DNA of 64,000 bases, taken from Cymbidium sinense (Eukaryota > Streptophyta > Magnoliopsida > Asparagales > Orchidaceae). The first letter of the stretch is position 1; every line of letters starts with the position of its first letter. Location of the stretch: contig CM038222.1 in NCBI GenBank assembly GCA_021442155.1, forward strand, positions 55,919,352 through 55,983,351, in the 5' to 3' direction. The notes beneath the pieces are model-generated. The model saw only the letters and a list, made by a program, of their open reading frames with translations, had not been told where the DNA came from and did not search any database. Below are positions 1 through 11,579 of the stretch, piece by piece. Position numbers and translations under genes: made by a program.

Positions 1-1960
1 TATCAAAGTTTTTAAACCCAACCAAGAAGAATGAAAAAAATTAAAACCAACAAATTTGGTGGATTTAATTTTGAATTTTGGAAGATATTGATAGATGACT
101 ATATGTGTTAGAGAAAGCTCCATCATTGAAAGATGTAAAACCATAATCTGATCAACCAACTAAATGCATCATGAAGGCAATGAAAAGTCACCAACATGCT
201 TTTCATCATAAGTATCAACTAATTGTGATTTCATTTCTTCAATAAGGCCACGACAACAAGCATTATGAAGACACTCATTAATATATTTGAAAAGCACCCC
301 CAAGTTTTTCAAGCGCAAGATATCAAAAAGAGCCTTAATCACTAATCATATCCATGAGCTCAACTTAATTATGAAATAGTTGAACTTCATTAATATTAAA
401 TTTGATGGCAGCATTCATGCCTTAAGCTTGTTTCATCGTTTCTCAAGAGTTGGCTCGATGTTATAGCCACTTCCATTAGTTTTTATGGATCATATTTCAT
501 GATGCTTAATGATGCCGAAGATCCCACCCTTGTGAGGTCAAAACGGTCAAGATAGATAATCTTTTATTTTAAAAAATTATAATAGAAGAAAATCGCAAAA
601 CAGAGGCAATAATGAAAAGGGAGATCAAAATTGTGTGATAATCATTAATCAAATCAAAATAGAAGTATCAAAATGGCTTGGTTAGATCATGATAATGTGG
701 CAAGCAATCAAATATTTGACTTCAGCTCCATCTTTTCATTGTTCTTCAAACAAAGATGCGATAAATTATGAAAAATTGTATGATATTGTGTAAATTGAAT
801 GTGTGATAATAATATAATAAATGGAAATACTAGAAAGCTGAACAAAAATTCAGGCACATGCCTAACTTGAGAAAGAAATTGATCTCAATCAGGAAAATAA
901 TTAGAAAAAAAGATCATGTCACTTTTAACATTAATACTTGGAAAGTGATGAAAGGTGCCTTTGTAATTGATTTGAGAAACAAGATAGACTCTTTTTACAC
1001 TCCACCAACACATGAATAATAAGTGCTACCACTAATACAAAGACGTATCCAAGTTTATGATAGTAAAGCCTAAGCCATATAAGTATAAAATGCTTAAAGA
1101 TTCTACACACTAAATGTAAATTTCAAAGTTTAAAGCCAATTGAATCTACCTTGTCCAAAGATTGTATTTTTGTAAAACAAAGGAAAGCTAATTTTTACAA
1201 GTCTAGAAGACAACTAAAGACCAAAAGGCTAGTACTTGTGCACATAGATGTATGTCCTCGTTGCTTTTCTAGAAAAAAAAAACATTGTACGATATCACTT
1301 TCATCAATTATAACATCAACACAGTATGAGTTTATTTTATAAAAAATAAATTTAATGTGTTCTCAATCTTTTTGTTAAGTAAAAAAATGCCTAGAAGAGA
1401 ATGAAACTAGAGACAAAATCAAATGTTTATAATCAAATAATGGTAAAAAGTATGACTCAATTGAATTCAAAAGTCTTGTGCAACTCATGGAATATATTTG
1501 GACAGAATAATCCTAAGAACTCTACGATGAAATATGGTAGATAAGAAGTTGAATGAAGCTTTTAATGAGTATTGGAAGAGTATGTGATTACATGTAGGTT
1601 TTACAAGGCTTTATTGGTGTATGCAATAACACAATAGAATATCTAATTAATCAAGAACAATCAATTGCAATTAACTTTTGGTTTTCAATAGAAGCTCAAA
1701 AAATGTAAGAAGGTATGATTGTCATATTTGATAATTTGAATTCTTCATATGTTTATGTTAATCAATAAACCATAGAAAAATTTGATCTAATCCAATAAGT
1801 GCTACTTTATTAGATGTCATGGAGATCAGTTCAATGATAAATTTTGGATAAAAAAGGTAAGAAAAGTATTTTAAGTAAAAATATTGTCTTCAAGGAATTC
1901 ATCGCTACTTCAAAAGAGACCTCTTCCCTAAGTTATATTGAACTTGAATCTACTAATTAC
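1..1960 (+). pseudogene. Degenerate Ty1/copia gag-pol (gag, zinc-binding/integrase region; RT not found)
   Basis: Translating piecewise across many stops and frameshifts shows copia landmarks in the right order. Near 45-105 is a gag-like start (KFGGFNFEFWKILIDDYM). Around 860-1010 is the segment before integrase (LRKKLISI, then a W-K-V-M-K-G run). Near 1155-1240 is CIFVKQRKANF followed by LVLVHIDV, the usual integrase entry. Near 1400-1480 is a decayed SDNG/EY-like stretch (SNNGKKYD). Near 1740-1900 is the integrase C-terminal region (CYVHIN-like, GDQFNDKFW). In an intact element these make the capsid and the enzyme that inserts cDNA. RT and RNase H, expected next, are not recognisable before about 2000. 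The copy is old and cannot be functional. Family call is good; exact ends are uncertain. Confidence 0.75.
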
Positions 1961-3300
1961 TCCCACTAATTATGCAATATCTTAGAAAATTTAGATACTA
2001 GGTGAATTATCATCGTATACATCTTAGGCGATCTGCTATCAATTAGATGTAATAATTTCAGATTACAGTTGAACTATCCTTAACAAAAGTTTTAATTTGT
2101 AGGCTTGTAGTTTCCACTTAAGACATCAAGAGGATGTTTAAACTCAAAAGTTTCCTAAAAGAGCAAAACAAGGCAGAAGAAGACAAGACACTCTTTTATG
2201 ATAGTTAACAACATTCATTTTAGAATGAATGCTCCTCTTTATACTTCCAAATAAATTACATAAAACTTAAGTACTACTATATACAAAGTTTACTTGAAGT
2301 AGGTCCTTTACATCTCATCAACATCAAGAATGCATAAAATTTCATTGATATTCTTATGTTAAGTTGAAGTTGTAATGTCTTAACCTTCATGAGTAATGAT
2401 ATGAAGGTGTCATAGAGAAAAGTGTTAAAACACTCATCAATAAGTAGGTACATTGAAAATTTTGTTTCCAAGTGAAAGATGATTATACATGCAAAGACAA
2501 AATTCTTTTAGATAAAATCTTCATAAAATATGGTGGAATCTCATCTTTAATTAGAAGTTTTTGATAAGTATTTTTTTTCCATGAGAATATTTTCCATAAA
2601 ACATATTGAATCTCGATCACTTTTAAATGCAAATCTTTGACTAATTCTTCTTAGTGTGGTATGAAATATTTTGGAGATCTTTTATCAATATAAAGACCTT
2701 TAAGAGATTATTTATTACTTTCATGAGATCATGTAAAATATCTTATTTATTTTGAAAGATCATATAATGTTTTATGAAATTTAAAATATATTCTCCATCT
2801 CCAAATTCATTCTTCATTACCACTATAAATAGAGCCTTATAAAAAAGAATTTGGCATCCTACAACTGCATGAAGAGAAATGGGAAAGAATTGAAAGAGGG
2901 GCTGCGAGCATAAAAGAATGAGTTTTTTTTTTCTTTTCTTTGAGTGCTCGTAAAAAGGAAATCTTCTCCTTCTTCAAAAATAAAGAAGTGATATTAATTT
3001 TAGGTCCATCATATAGAGAAGCATTCAGCCATAATAAGGCGAAGCTCTCACAACAAAGAATAGAAAAGAGTACTAACAGTAACAATATCTTCTTGTGCAT
3101 ATTCAACCCTCATCTTGAAGTGATTGTGTTTACCTTAGTCATTGACATTGTGAAAATGATATCTTTAAATGGATATTCAACTTCGAAGCAAAATAATTAG
3201 TGTACCTCTCTTTTAAAGCCTATTGAATATTTCATCTCTATAGGACTAATAAAATAGGTTGATCACAATGGATCATGTAAGCTTTTGCATCTAATATTTA
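1961..3300 (+). mobile_element. AT-rich non-coding stretch, possibly the 3' LTR of the copia remnant
   Basis: No convincing coding sequence was seen; the short open frames on both strands have no recognisable domain. The segment follows the copia pol on the same strand and contains a consensus TATA box with a downstream leader-like sequence, which fits an LTR. Terminal TG/CA ends and a target duplication could not be fixed. It may equally be ordinary intron sequence of the gene whose last exon starts at 3426. Confidence 0.35.
2824..2832 (+). promoter_or_regulatory. TATA box (tataaatag), putative LTR promoter
   Basis: A perfect plant TATA consensus followed by a GC-poor leader. It lies where the promoter of a plus-strand copia 3' LTR would be. 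Transcription from it would run toward the TauE/SafE exon. Activity is unknown. Confidence 0.4.
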
Positions 3301-3425
3301 AGACCAATAGTATATTTATCTGCTCGTCTTTATTTGATTTTTGCTTGAAGTCGTGTTACTATCCTAACAATCGTTTGGCATTGTGCAACCAGTTCTTGAT
3401 ACATTGATCAGCTCATGCCTTTCAG

Positions 3426-3734
3426 GTAACAGCAGGAACAACCTCTTTCATGGTATTGTTCTCTTCATCCATGTCCCTTGTCCAGTTCCTGATCCTTGGC
3501 ATGAAGGACATAGATCAAGCACTGATTTTCTCTGCTCTTTGCTTCATTGGTTCCATTGCTGGGCTTGTCATCATACAGAGAGCAATAGAAAGATCAGGCA
3601 GAGCCTCTCTTATTGTGTTCTCAGTCAGTACAGTGATGGCTCTAAGCACAATCTCAATCACTTGTTTTGGTGCTATTGACGTTTGGAGGGATTACACAAG
3701 AGGGAAGAGCATGGGGTTTAATCTACCTTGTTGA
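3426..3734 (+). CDS. 3'-terminal exon of a sulfite exporter TauE/SafE family protein (partial gene)
   Basis: The exon encodes about 102 residues ending in a tga stop at 3732-3734. It begins after a pyrimidine-containing tract and an ag acceptor at 3424-3425; a ctaac branch-like motif lies about 60 bases upstream. Reading from the acceptor gives VTAGTTSF, then MVLFSSSMSLVQF, two hydrophobic segments (about ALIFSALCFIGSIAGLVII and SLIVFSVSTVMALSTISI), and the ending KSMGFNLPC. The TauE/SafE family is a set of multi-pass membrane proteins proposed to export sulfite or organosulfonates. The S-S-S-M-S block, the GRASLIVFS block and the MGF..PC tail are typical of plant members. Upstream exons are not seen; the copia remnant probably sits in the preceding intron, so the rest lies left of the window. 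The open frame has no damage. Whether the gene is alive or this is a stranded exon cannot be told here. Confidence 0.88.
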   Translation, partial: VTAGTTSFMVLFSSSMSLVQFLILGMKDIDQALIFSALCFIGSIAGLVIIQRAIERSGRASLIVFSVSTVMALSTISITCFGAIDVWRDYTRGKSMGFNLPC

Positions 3735-4199
3735 TGCTGAAAGTAGAGTGAACGATAGAAATCAGTAAATACTTTTGTTCTAACTGGCTCCCATGTTCAG
3801 TAAATGCCAGTGTTTTCTTTTGAATAAGTAAACCATAATTTGAACCTTTGTCCTAACATAACTAACGTTTTTCTTCCTTCTCCATTTTTTTCTCGAGAAG
3901 ATTATATTACCAATTAACGTATAATGTAGCTCTTGTCATTAAAAAATCACAGTATGTAAGGCTGCAACTTATTGCAAATCAAAAGCATAAGTCAGCTTAT
4001 CATATGTAAGGAAGGATTGAAATCATGGTAACTAAAGTAATACTCAAGACTGCAAAGCTGTTCTTATGAGAGGCGGATGAGTTGTGCTACTAGTGTTTCT
4101 GAAGTATTATATGCAATACGATGCATAACATCTTTTTTTTTTTTTTTTTGCTTCACTATGCAAAAAGAAGTACACTTCTACTAACTAGAAGTTTCATGA

Positions 4200-4200
<1 letters not shown>
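3735..4200 (+). other. 3' flank / probable 3'UTR of the TauE/SafE gene
   Basis: No coding potential seen. The segment directly follows the stop codon and is AT-rich, with aataa-like tracts that could serve polyadenylation near 3822. It ends in a T-run near 4131-4149 just before the microsatellite. Confidence 0.4.

Positions 4201-4201
<1 letters not shown>

Positions 4202-4284
<83 letters not shown>
4202..4284. repeat. (TA)n microsatellite
   Basis: An uninterrupted dinucleotide run of about 83 bases, followed by an (AAT)n-like run to about 4318. The run gives the spurious Tyr-Ile open frame here. Confidence 0.97.
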
Positions 4285-4290
<6 letters not shown>

Positions 4291-4489
4291 TAATAAGAAT
4301 AATAATAATAATAATAATCATTTAAATAGTCACTCTTAAATCAAATCATATAGTAATTTTTAACAAATATAATGATGCATTAGACAAACTTAAACAACAT
4401 AATATAGTAATTTTCAACAAATATAATAATACATTCTATTGTATATAAGAATATTCACAGTGGTAGAGTAAAAACTTTTTAGTCTTAGC
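4285..4489. repeat. (AAT)n run and a ~52-bp imperfect duplication
   Basis: AAT/AAG trinucleotides fill 4285-4318. Then a segment containing atagtaatttttaacaaat (about 4349) recurs with small changes about 52 bases later (about 4401). No gene seen. Confidence 0.65.
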
Positions 4490-5340
4490 TTTGCATGAAA
4501 ATTCAGCACACACGCAGATAATTATAGAGAGTATAGAGAACACCAGAGTTTAACGTGGAAAAAACCCCAAGGAAAGAGGAAAAACTATGGAGCCTTACTC
4601 AATTCATATAATACATTGTATATTTTGAGTTATAAAATTTAACTCTTCTCATAGGATGGAGGAAATGAAGTTACAAAATTATGACTGTATAAAAGTTAGG
4701 CAATAACAGTCTTTGAATAATATTGTAACTCAGTACAGGGTGGTCAGGTTGTAGCGACCATTGAAGGTATTCAACGATGGCTATCAGAGGTGGATGAGAG
4801 CTATTGATGTTAAATGACTTCAAGCTTAGCTCTTAGCTCTTCCCTTGACTATCTTTTAAGCCTCATTTTAATATTTCTTTGTCATGGTGAAAATGAAGTT
4901 CTATTTATAGAGTTTTAAATGAGATATTTTGATAACTTTAGCCAAAATACAAAAGCATTCTATCGACAATCCATATTGATCATATATGATTTCTTAAAGA
5001 TTTAAGTATCATAATGACTTCCGATTTGAGTGCTTTTGAGCTCGTTGAATTCCTCTCATCGAACTGCTCAATTCGACGATAAGCATGACAGATTTAGAGA
5101 TCATTTAACCATTTAATTAATATTTTGAAATGTTTAGTTATAATTTTGAAGCTTGATTTAAGCTCATTTGAACTCGGATTGACATATTTTTGACGTTAAT
5201 GGACTTGTCTCATTGAGACGTTTAATTTGACTACAAATTTCTTAAAAACAGAGTTTGGATGATTTATAATTTAATACACATCTTGCTTCAAGATTTATGC
5301 TCAATTTTATTAATTTATTGTGATATATAATATGCCTTTT
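4490..5340 (-). mobile_element. LTR-like retrotransposon remnant (minus strand)
   Basis: Read on the minus strand, the stretch has a TATA box (4901-4910) and about 350 bases later the sequence ccacgttaaactctggtgtt near 4535-4555. That phrase recurs at the R/U5 side of many plant LTRs. No coding sequence was found. Ends were not resolved, and the family could be copia or another LTR group. Confidence 0.4.
4901..4910 (-). promoter_or_regulatory. TATA box (ctataaatag) of the LTR-like remnant
   Basis: Perfect TATA consensus on the minus strand, preceded by a T/A-rich stretch and followed by a leader-like sequence. It fits the promoter position of the LTR remnant around it. Confidence 0.4.
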
Positions 5341-6004
5341 ATTTTTGAATGACAAAACTTGTTTCATCCAAAAATGTATATAAGTTTTTACAAGTCTATA
5401 AATTCACTTGAAATTTATACTAAAATCAAGATTAATTTTTTATCATCCAAAAATATACCAATCTACACAACATTATATATATATATATATATATCTCTTA
5501 AATATCTCATTAATTTTTTTTTTTTCAAATTTACATTATCATATATTTCAATGTGTATGTTGCACACAAAAAATGTGATATATTTACTATTATTATTATT
5601 ATTATTATATTTTTTTAAAATAAATAGTGCAAATATTTTTAATTATCATCATTATTTTTATTTTTTATTTTTTTAATTAGATATATAAAAAGTTTTTTTT
5701 TAAGAAAATGAAGATTTTTTTTAGAAGATGAAGAATTTTTCTTCTTTTTCTTCTTCTTTTTTTAAAGAAGATGAAGAATTTTCTCTTCTTTTTTATTTCT
5801 TATTTTTTTAAAGAAGATGAAGAGTTTCTTTTTTTATAAAAAATATGAAAAAAAAAATTAGGAAGAAGAAGAAGAATCTTCTTCTTCTTTTTTTCTTCTA
5901 TCTTCTTTTTTTTTTTTTAAAAAAAAAGAAGATAAAGAAATTTTTTTAATTTAAAAATTTATTATTATTATTATTTTAGAATTTGAAAAGGCATTACTGA
6001 CCTA
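5341..6004. repeat. Low-complexity AT tract with alternating GA-rich and CT-rich hairpin blocks
   Basis: Starts with short AT and ATT microsatellites (about 5477-5495, 5586-5608). From about 5695 to 5945 blocks of aagaagatgaag alternate with their complements (cttcttcttt), so the strand can fold on itself many times. No coding sequence is credible here; the ~105-residue frame on the plus strand is a product of composition. Confidence 0.7.
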
Positions 6005-6480
6005 TAAATATCTTTCAATAGGATGAAAGAAGACCACATCTCCCTCTCTTCTCTTAGTTTCCTTCATTGATATGAATAAATAGTGCACAGTTCTCCTCTG
6101 TCATGAGGCTTGAAGCTGACCTGGCTTGGTAACATGTATCACAAATTCAGGTTCTAGTGTGATTCTAGGCTCTTCTCTTCTTCTTAAATCCTAGTTTCCT
6201 CCACTGACCTGTATAAATGGTGTGTGATTCCCCCTCACATGCTCTAGTTCTCATTTGTGATGAGGCTTAAAATTAACCTCACTATATCCCACATTCAGAC
6301 TCTAGTGTAATTTCAAAATTTTTTATGTAGAGGTTTGAAACTATCCTCATATACATTGTGTAAATTAACATCACATACTCTAGTTTATCTCTTATACTTA
6401 TTAATGCTTTTGTCCAAGCATAAAAAATATAATTTTTTTGTCTTCTAGTTGCTACATACATTTTTGAGTGATAATTTTAT
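6005..6480. repeat. Short imperfect direct repeats (~150-bp unit)
   Basis: A block with cttagtttccttcattga...aaatagtg (about 6054) recurs as cctagtttcctccactga...aaatggtg (about 6190). The block with gaggctt..tctagtgtaatttc recurs with a similar offset (about 6103 and 6264). A third, weaker copy follows near 6325. No gene seen. Confidence 0.55.
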
Positions 6481-6529
6481 ATCTTTTCAAGCTTATGCCT
6501 CAAAAGGATTGTGAAGTATACATATTTTC

Positions 6530-7467
6530 TGAGGCTCTTTGACATTTAAAATTTTTTGATGCACCTATATCATATGAGATTTTTATCTTCTAAGATTTTT
6601 GATATATTTATACCTTCTAAAGCTCTCGCCTTCTAAAATTTTTGATATACTTGTACTTTCTAAGGCTCTCATCTTTCAAGGTTTTTAATATACCTATCTC
6701 TTCTAAAGCTTTCACATTTTGAAATTTTTGATGTACCCATACTTTTTGAGGTCTTCACCTTTTAAATTTTTTAATGTACATGTACCTTATAAAGCTCTCA
6801 CATTTTGAGATTTTTTTATCTTCTGAGGTTCTCTCATTTTGAGATTTTTAATGTGCCTATTCCTTCTAAGGCTTCGTCTTTTAAAATTTATGATATACTT
6901 ATACTTTCAAAGGCTTTCATCTTCTAATGTTTTTATTATATCTATACCTTCTGAAATTCACACCTTCTAAGATTTTTGATGTACTTGTACCTTTTAAGAC
7001 TCTCATCTTTTGAGGTTTTTGATACTTTACCTTATAAGATTTTTATTGTACTTATACCTTTTAAGGCACTATCTTCTAAAAATTTTGATGTACATGTACC
7101 TTGTGAGACTATCGTATTTTGAGATTTTTCATATGTTAATATCTTTGGAGGCTCTCACATTTTGAGATTTTTGATGTAGATGAACTGTTGGAGGCTTTTG
7201 CTTTCTATGATTTTTATTGTATCTATACCTTACGAGATTTTTGATATATCTATATGTTCTGAGGCTCTTACCTTCTGAGATTTTTGATATACTTATACTT
7301 TCTGAATCTTCCGCCTTTTGAGATTTTTATTGTATATATACCTTTTAAAGCTTTCGTCATATGAGGTTTTTGATGTACACGTAACTTATGAGACTTTCAC
7401 TTTCTGAGATTTTTGATATAACAATATTTTTAAGAGTTTTTCTTTTGATATTTTTACATTTTGAGAT
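6530..7467. repeat. Minisatellite, ~44-bp unit, about 20 degenerate copies
   Basis: The phrase gatttttgatgtacctatacc, then ttctaaggctctcacc, returns every 42-46 bases with substitutions through the whole block. Copies are diverged, so the array is old. It is cut sharply at 7468 by the TG end of LTR F1, so the LTR element inserted into or at the edge of the array. The last five bases before the LTR are gagat, the expected left target duplication of that element. Confidence 0.85.
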
Positions 7468-9235
7468 TGTGGTGTTTATTTTTGGATTTGTATTGGGGGG
7501 GGGGGGGATGATGGGTGTAGGGGTACTTATTGAGGTGATCAGGTACGACATTGAGGTATGATGTACTATCTCAAAAGATAAAAGCATCACCCTTCAATGG
7601 ACCTATTCACATAATAAGGACTCTTAAGGCTTTACGGGTCTTCGAATATACCATAGATGTTTCCCCTGCTTTACATGGATGAATAAAGTAGAGTTTATAT
7701 TAAACCATGTTCTAAAGTTTCCTATAGAGGCAAGCCTCCATGGTTAATTACATCCTAAGGAAGGTGAATTCCTTAGGAAACTCTCGATTAAAGTATGCAA
7801 TTGTTGTCTCCAAAGATTTTAAAGATATACTATCAAAGGGTTTGATATATATTTGAAAATCAATTGGGAAAGTTCAAGGAGAAGACTTATTTTTGGAAGC
7901 CAAAGGAATGAGTAGGGAAAACTCATGATACTAGGAAGCCTAGTAAGTGCTCCAATCTATCCTATGATGAGGCTTTGTATATTTGAAATTGAAAAAAATT
8001 ATATGTTTTGAGTTGAAATTTTATTAGATTATTAGAGCTTATAATCCATCAACACAAGGTTGCAGGAATGCCTAAGAGGTGAGGATTTATGCTTGTAGCC
8101 TGAAGGAAACAGTTACCTCAGATCCTAAATCTAGAGAGCTTTAGCAAGATCTAAAATGCGGCCTAAATCTAAACAAAGATGGGCATAAGGTTTACCTCCA
8201 CAGAAGAGGATAAGCCACCCGAATGCTGAGCTTACAACCGCCTGTAGTGGCAACCAGCTAACTCCTTCTACGATTTTAAAATCATGTAGGCAAGTATTAT
8301 GAAATTGTATGATAGTTGGGAAATTATTTATTTAGAAAGAGACTAAAAACCATAAACCCACTCCCTAAGAGATGAAAGCATGAGTGGTATGAGTAATGAA
8401 TTGATTTAATGCAAAAATATTTTCAAGTTTTACTCTAATTTTAACACTTCATTTTGATAAAGGCTTTAGGATTTTGATGCCTATATGCATGATGAAAGTA
8501 GATCATTGGCTAAATCAGCAAGAAAGGAGTGTTTTTAAACACAAAGGTACCCTCACAGGTCAAGCATTCCCCTATCGTGCAAGGATGGAAATCTCATAAT
8601 TTTAAGAGCGAAATAATATGATATGCATGTTGTGAAACATTCAACCATTCAGTTGCTAAGGCTTTATGGTGAGGTTATGAATTATTTAAAACTTTAGTTA
8701 TGAGTTATAGTTGGGTAGAAAATTTATTTTTATCCTAAGAGCCTAATTACATCTAGGCCATGCATTAAAGCATCAATCATAAGAAACTATGAAAAGCATG
8801 TTATTTCTAATGCACAATTTAAACATAACATCAATTAATTTTATAAAACTAGTGTAAAGAATAAGAGGTCGGTGCGGTCGAGTACCGCCGTACAACCCAA
8901 AAAGGAAAGATGGGTTGCCAAGCACTACCCTTATACAACCCAAAATTACAAAATAATAATTATAATTTATAATGAATGAATGCTTGGGGTGGGGAATGGG
9001 GTATTCAAACCTCTAAGTCTTCATGTCTTTATTTGATTTGATTTTCTCCACTTCATAGGCATCACATACCCTAAGACAAAGCCTTCTAGCCAATGCTCAT
9101 CCTAAATTCCATAACACTAATCCTAATTCCTAATTGCAAAATTATATTAAGAATAGGAAAAGTAAATCTAACTATACTTGCAAAATAGTGGTTAGTTAAG
9201 CATACATACAATCCTAAGCAGTTATATCATAATTT

Positions 9236-9360
9236 GGACTTAACATCCTGCACATGGGTAACTAAGTCCACCTGTCCTAACTTAGATTATGCTTAGGGGC
9301 TTAAGCAACCTGCAAAGATAGCATTTATATTTATTTTAAGCAGACCCTTAACATAATCCT
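9236..9360 (-). other. Conserved two-hairpin module, F1 copy
   Basis: Short hairpin 9236-9269 (ggactta with taagtcc). Long hairpin: agattatgcttaggg (9284-9298) with cccttaacataatcct (9345-9360). Same order and spacing as in the other five LTR copies. Confidence 0.7.
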
Positions 9361-10362
9361 TTGCAAAAAATATGGTTAGGTTAATCACGGCCTACTATCC
9401 AATCTATGAAGCATACACCCTAACATCCAGTCTAAAATATTATGTCACAAAACTAAACTTACATCACACCATATATCGTCTTAACTTAAAGCTAGAAGTG
9501 GTGACTTAACTCTAGTGTGTGTGTTGAGGCTTGGGTGGTATGTCTTACTAAGCATTAGCGATATATTTTTCTAAGTGTGAAAGAGATTTAATTTAACCAT
9601 AAAGGATGATTTCACTTCAAGTTATTTATTTGATTTGAGAATTTTAATTTATATTTTGTTTGGTTTCATGTAACCTACACTTAATAACTAAGTGTTATAA
9701 AGAGAGGAAAGAAAATTGCTCTCTTTCATCCATACCCTAAGCCACTTTCTAAAGCATGTTAATTTGATTTAATTTTCTTTAGTGATAATCATTTTAATTA
9801 ATCCTAAGTTTAGGTTCACTTTAAATAGCTCCATTCAATGTAAAAGGCATCTTAAGATTAGTCAGATTGAATTACTACTACATGACACATGCCAAATTAT
9901 TTCTTTCCACCACATATAATATGCATATGGTTTAATCCTAAATATATCTATACATGCAACATGTTTTAATCACACTTGAATGATGATAAATGTGTTTATG
10001 TTTGGGATTTTATACTTTCATTTTGATTGAATCACATAAACATATAAATTAAAGCTCTATCTAAATTCTAATATCAAAATATATAAAAATGGTATTACAT
10101 AAGTATGTGTCATTTTTTATCAGAGAAGTGAGGTAATCAAATGACCTCCTTGGGGCTACCTAAAGCCTCGTATTCCTGAGATGTCTGGACCATATACTTA
10201 TTAACATTACAAACTTATGTAAATCTATATATAAATCAAAAGAAAGTGAGCATTAGCTTATATGCAACATATGCTAATTACCTAAATGATTATAGGATGC
10301 ATGTATCTTTAATAGAAAAGGGGGTTCTAATTTCTTAATTAAATACACACAAACATGTATAA

Positions 10363-10367
10363 GAAAC
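10363..10367. repeat. Target-site duplication gaaac, left copy (R1 insertion)
   Basis: Same five bases occur at 18178-18182. The related uninterrupted LTR at about 60785-60795 has this site only once, which confirms the empty-site structure. Confidence 0.9.
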
Positions 10368-10988
10368 TACTGACCTCATTTTTAGAATGAGCTCTCAACC
10401 CCTCCATCTTAGACATAGGACTTCTCTTAGACTTTAAGAGTTCCTTAGTCTTAAGATACATCTAATGATTAGGTGGACACTCAACCTAGCCCTAGAATAC
10501 TTAGAAGAGTTAGCCATAGGAATAGGTCATGGCTTTGGGGTGTTAGGAAAATTTGCCTACCCTTAGCTTAAACCATTCCTCACCTTCCTTCCTTCAAGTC
10601 AAATTCCAAATCAATCTTATTTGATTTTCTCCAAACTCAAATCAAATCCATAATTGAAATCCATGATTGAAATCCATGATTGAAACTCATGAATGAAATT
10701 CCTAAGTCCAAATCCTTCTTAAATCCTTAAACTCTTTTTAAGGACTTAACCAAAATCATGATCTAAACTAAATCAAATCCTTGAGATTTTCTCATAATTC
10801 ATTTATATTCTCATTTATATTCACATATATAAATGAAATATAAATTCAAATCAATTAACTTAAATTCAAAATTCAAATTCAATTCATAAAATTTTCCTAA
10901 GTTCTTTAAGTTCTCCTTCATGGACTTAGTCGAAATCATGATAAAATCAATCCAAATTCATGAGATTTTCTCATAACTCATTTATATT

Positions 10989-10990
<2 letters not shown>

Positions 10991-11057
<67 letters not shown>
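10991..11057. repeat. (TA)n microsatellite inside R1
   Basis: An unbroken AT dinucleotide run that sits in one of several copies of a ~150-bp repeat carrying tttatattcacatatataaatg (also near 10803 and 11216). The run grew from the short atatata core present in the other copies. Confidence 0.9.
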
Positions 11058-11060
<3 letters not shown>

Positions 11061-11579
11061 AATGAAATATAAACATAAATCAATCAAACCAAATTCAAAA
11101 ATTCAAATCCCTACTCCAAATTTTCCTAAGTTCTTTAAGTTCCCTCTTAATGGACTTAGCCTAAATCATGATTAAACCACTTCAATTCTTTGAAATTTTT
11201 TCATGATCCATTTAAATTCTCATTTATATTCACATATATAAATGAAATATAAATACAAATCAATCAAACAAATTCCAAAAGTCAAACTCAAATTCATTCA
11301 AAATCCAACCTAAGCCTTTCAAGTCAAAATCTTGAAGTTAGCCAAATCAACTTCAAATCAAGCCAAACTCTTGATTTTCCTTCATGATTCAATCAACCCT
11401 ACAGTCATTAACCCATATATAAATAAAAACTTCAATCTCCAAATCAATAATCAATTCAAAAAATTAAACTCCAAATTCTTTCATATTCTTCCTTTGAATA
11501 TGAAATCATCAAATGAATCAAAATCCATTTGACTTCAAACCTCTTGCAAATGAATTTATATTTCAATCATAAGTCCATA

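Larger units (their letters stand above)
7468..10367 (-). mobile_element. LTR F1, left part (3' LTR of Tat-like gypsy element X)
   Basis: Begins TGTGGTGTTTATTTTTGG and stays colinear with the LTR at 57825 onward: the same G-run, the same gatga.taaagta block, and the same hairpin module at 9236-9360. No PBS borders its left end, so it is a 3' LTR (or a solo LTR). The copy breaks at 10367 after gaaac and resumes at 18183, where solo LTR R1 has landed. F1 is closer to F4 than to F2, F3 or R1: it shares their start and two copies of the ~275-bp atgacctcctt unit. F1 and F4 are therefore probably the two LTRs of one element. Confidence 0.8.

Noticed and set aside
2837..3106. Minus-strand frame with a signal-peptide-like start (KKILLLLVLFSILCC)
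   Set aside because: Falls in presumed LTR/intron sequence; the rest is low-complexity Lys/Ser and no family is recognised.
4121..4339. Open frame rich in Tyr-Ile and Asn
   Set aside because: Produced by the (TA)n and (AAT)n microsatellites.
6530..7467. CRISPR-like array of short repeats
   Set aside because: Units are directly adjacent and diverged with no unique spacers; the context is a plant nuclear genome.
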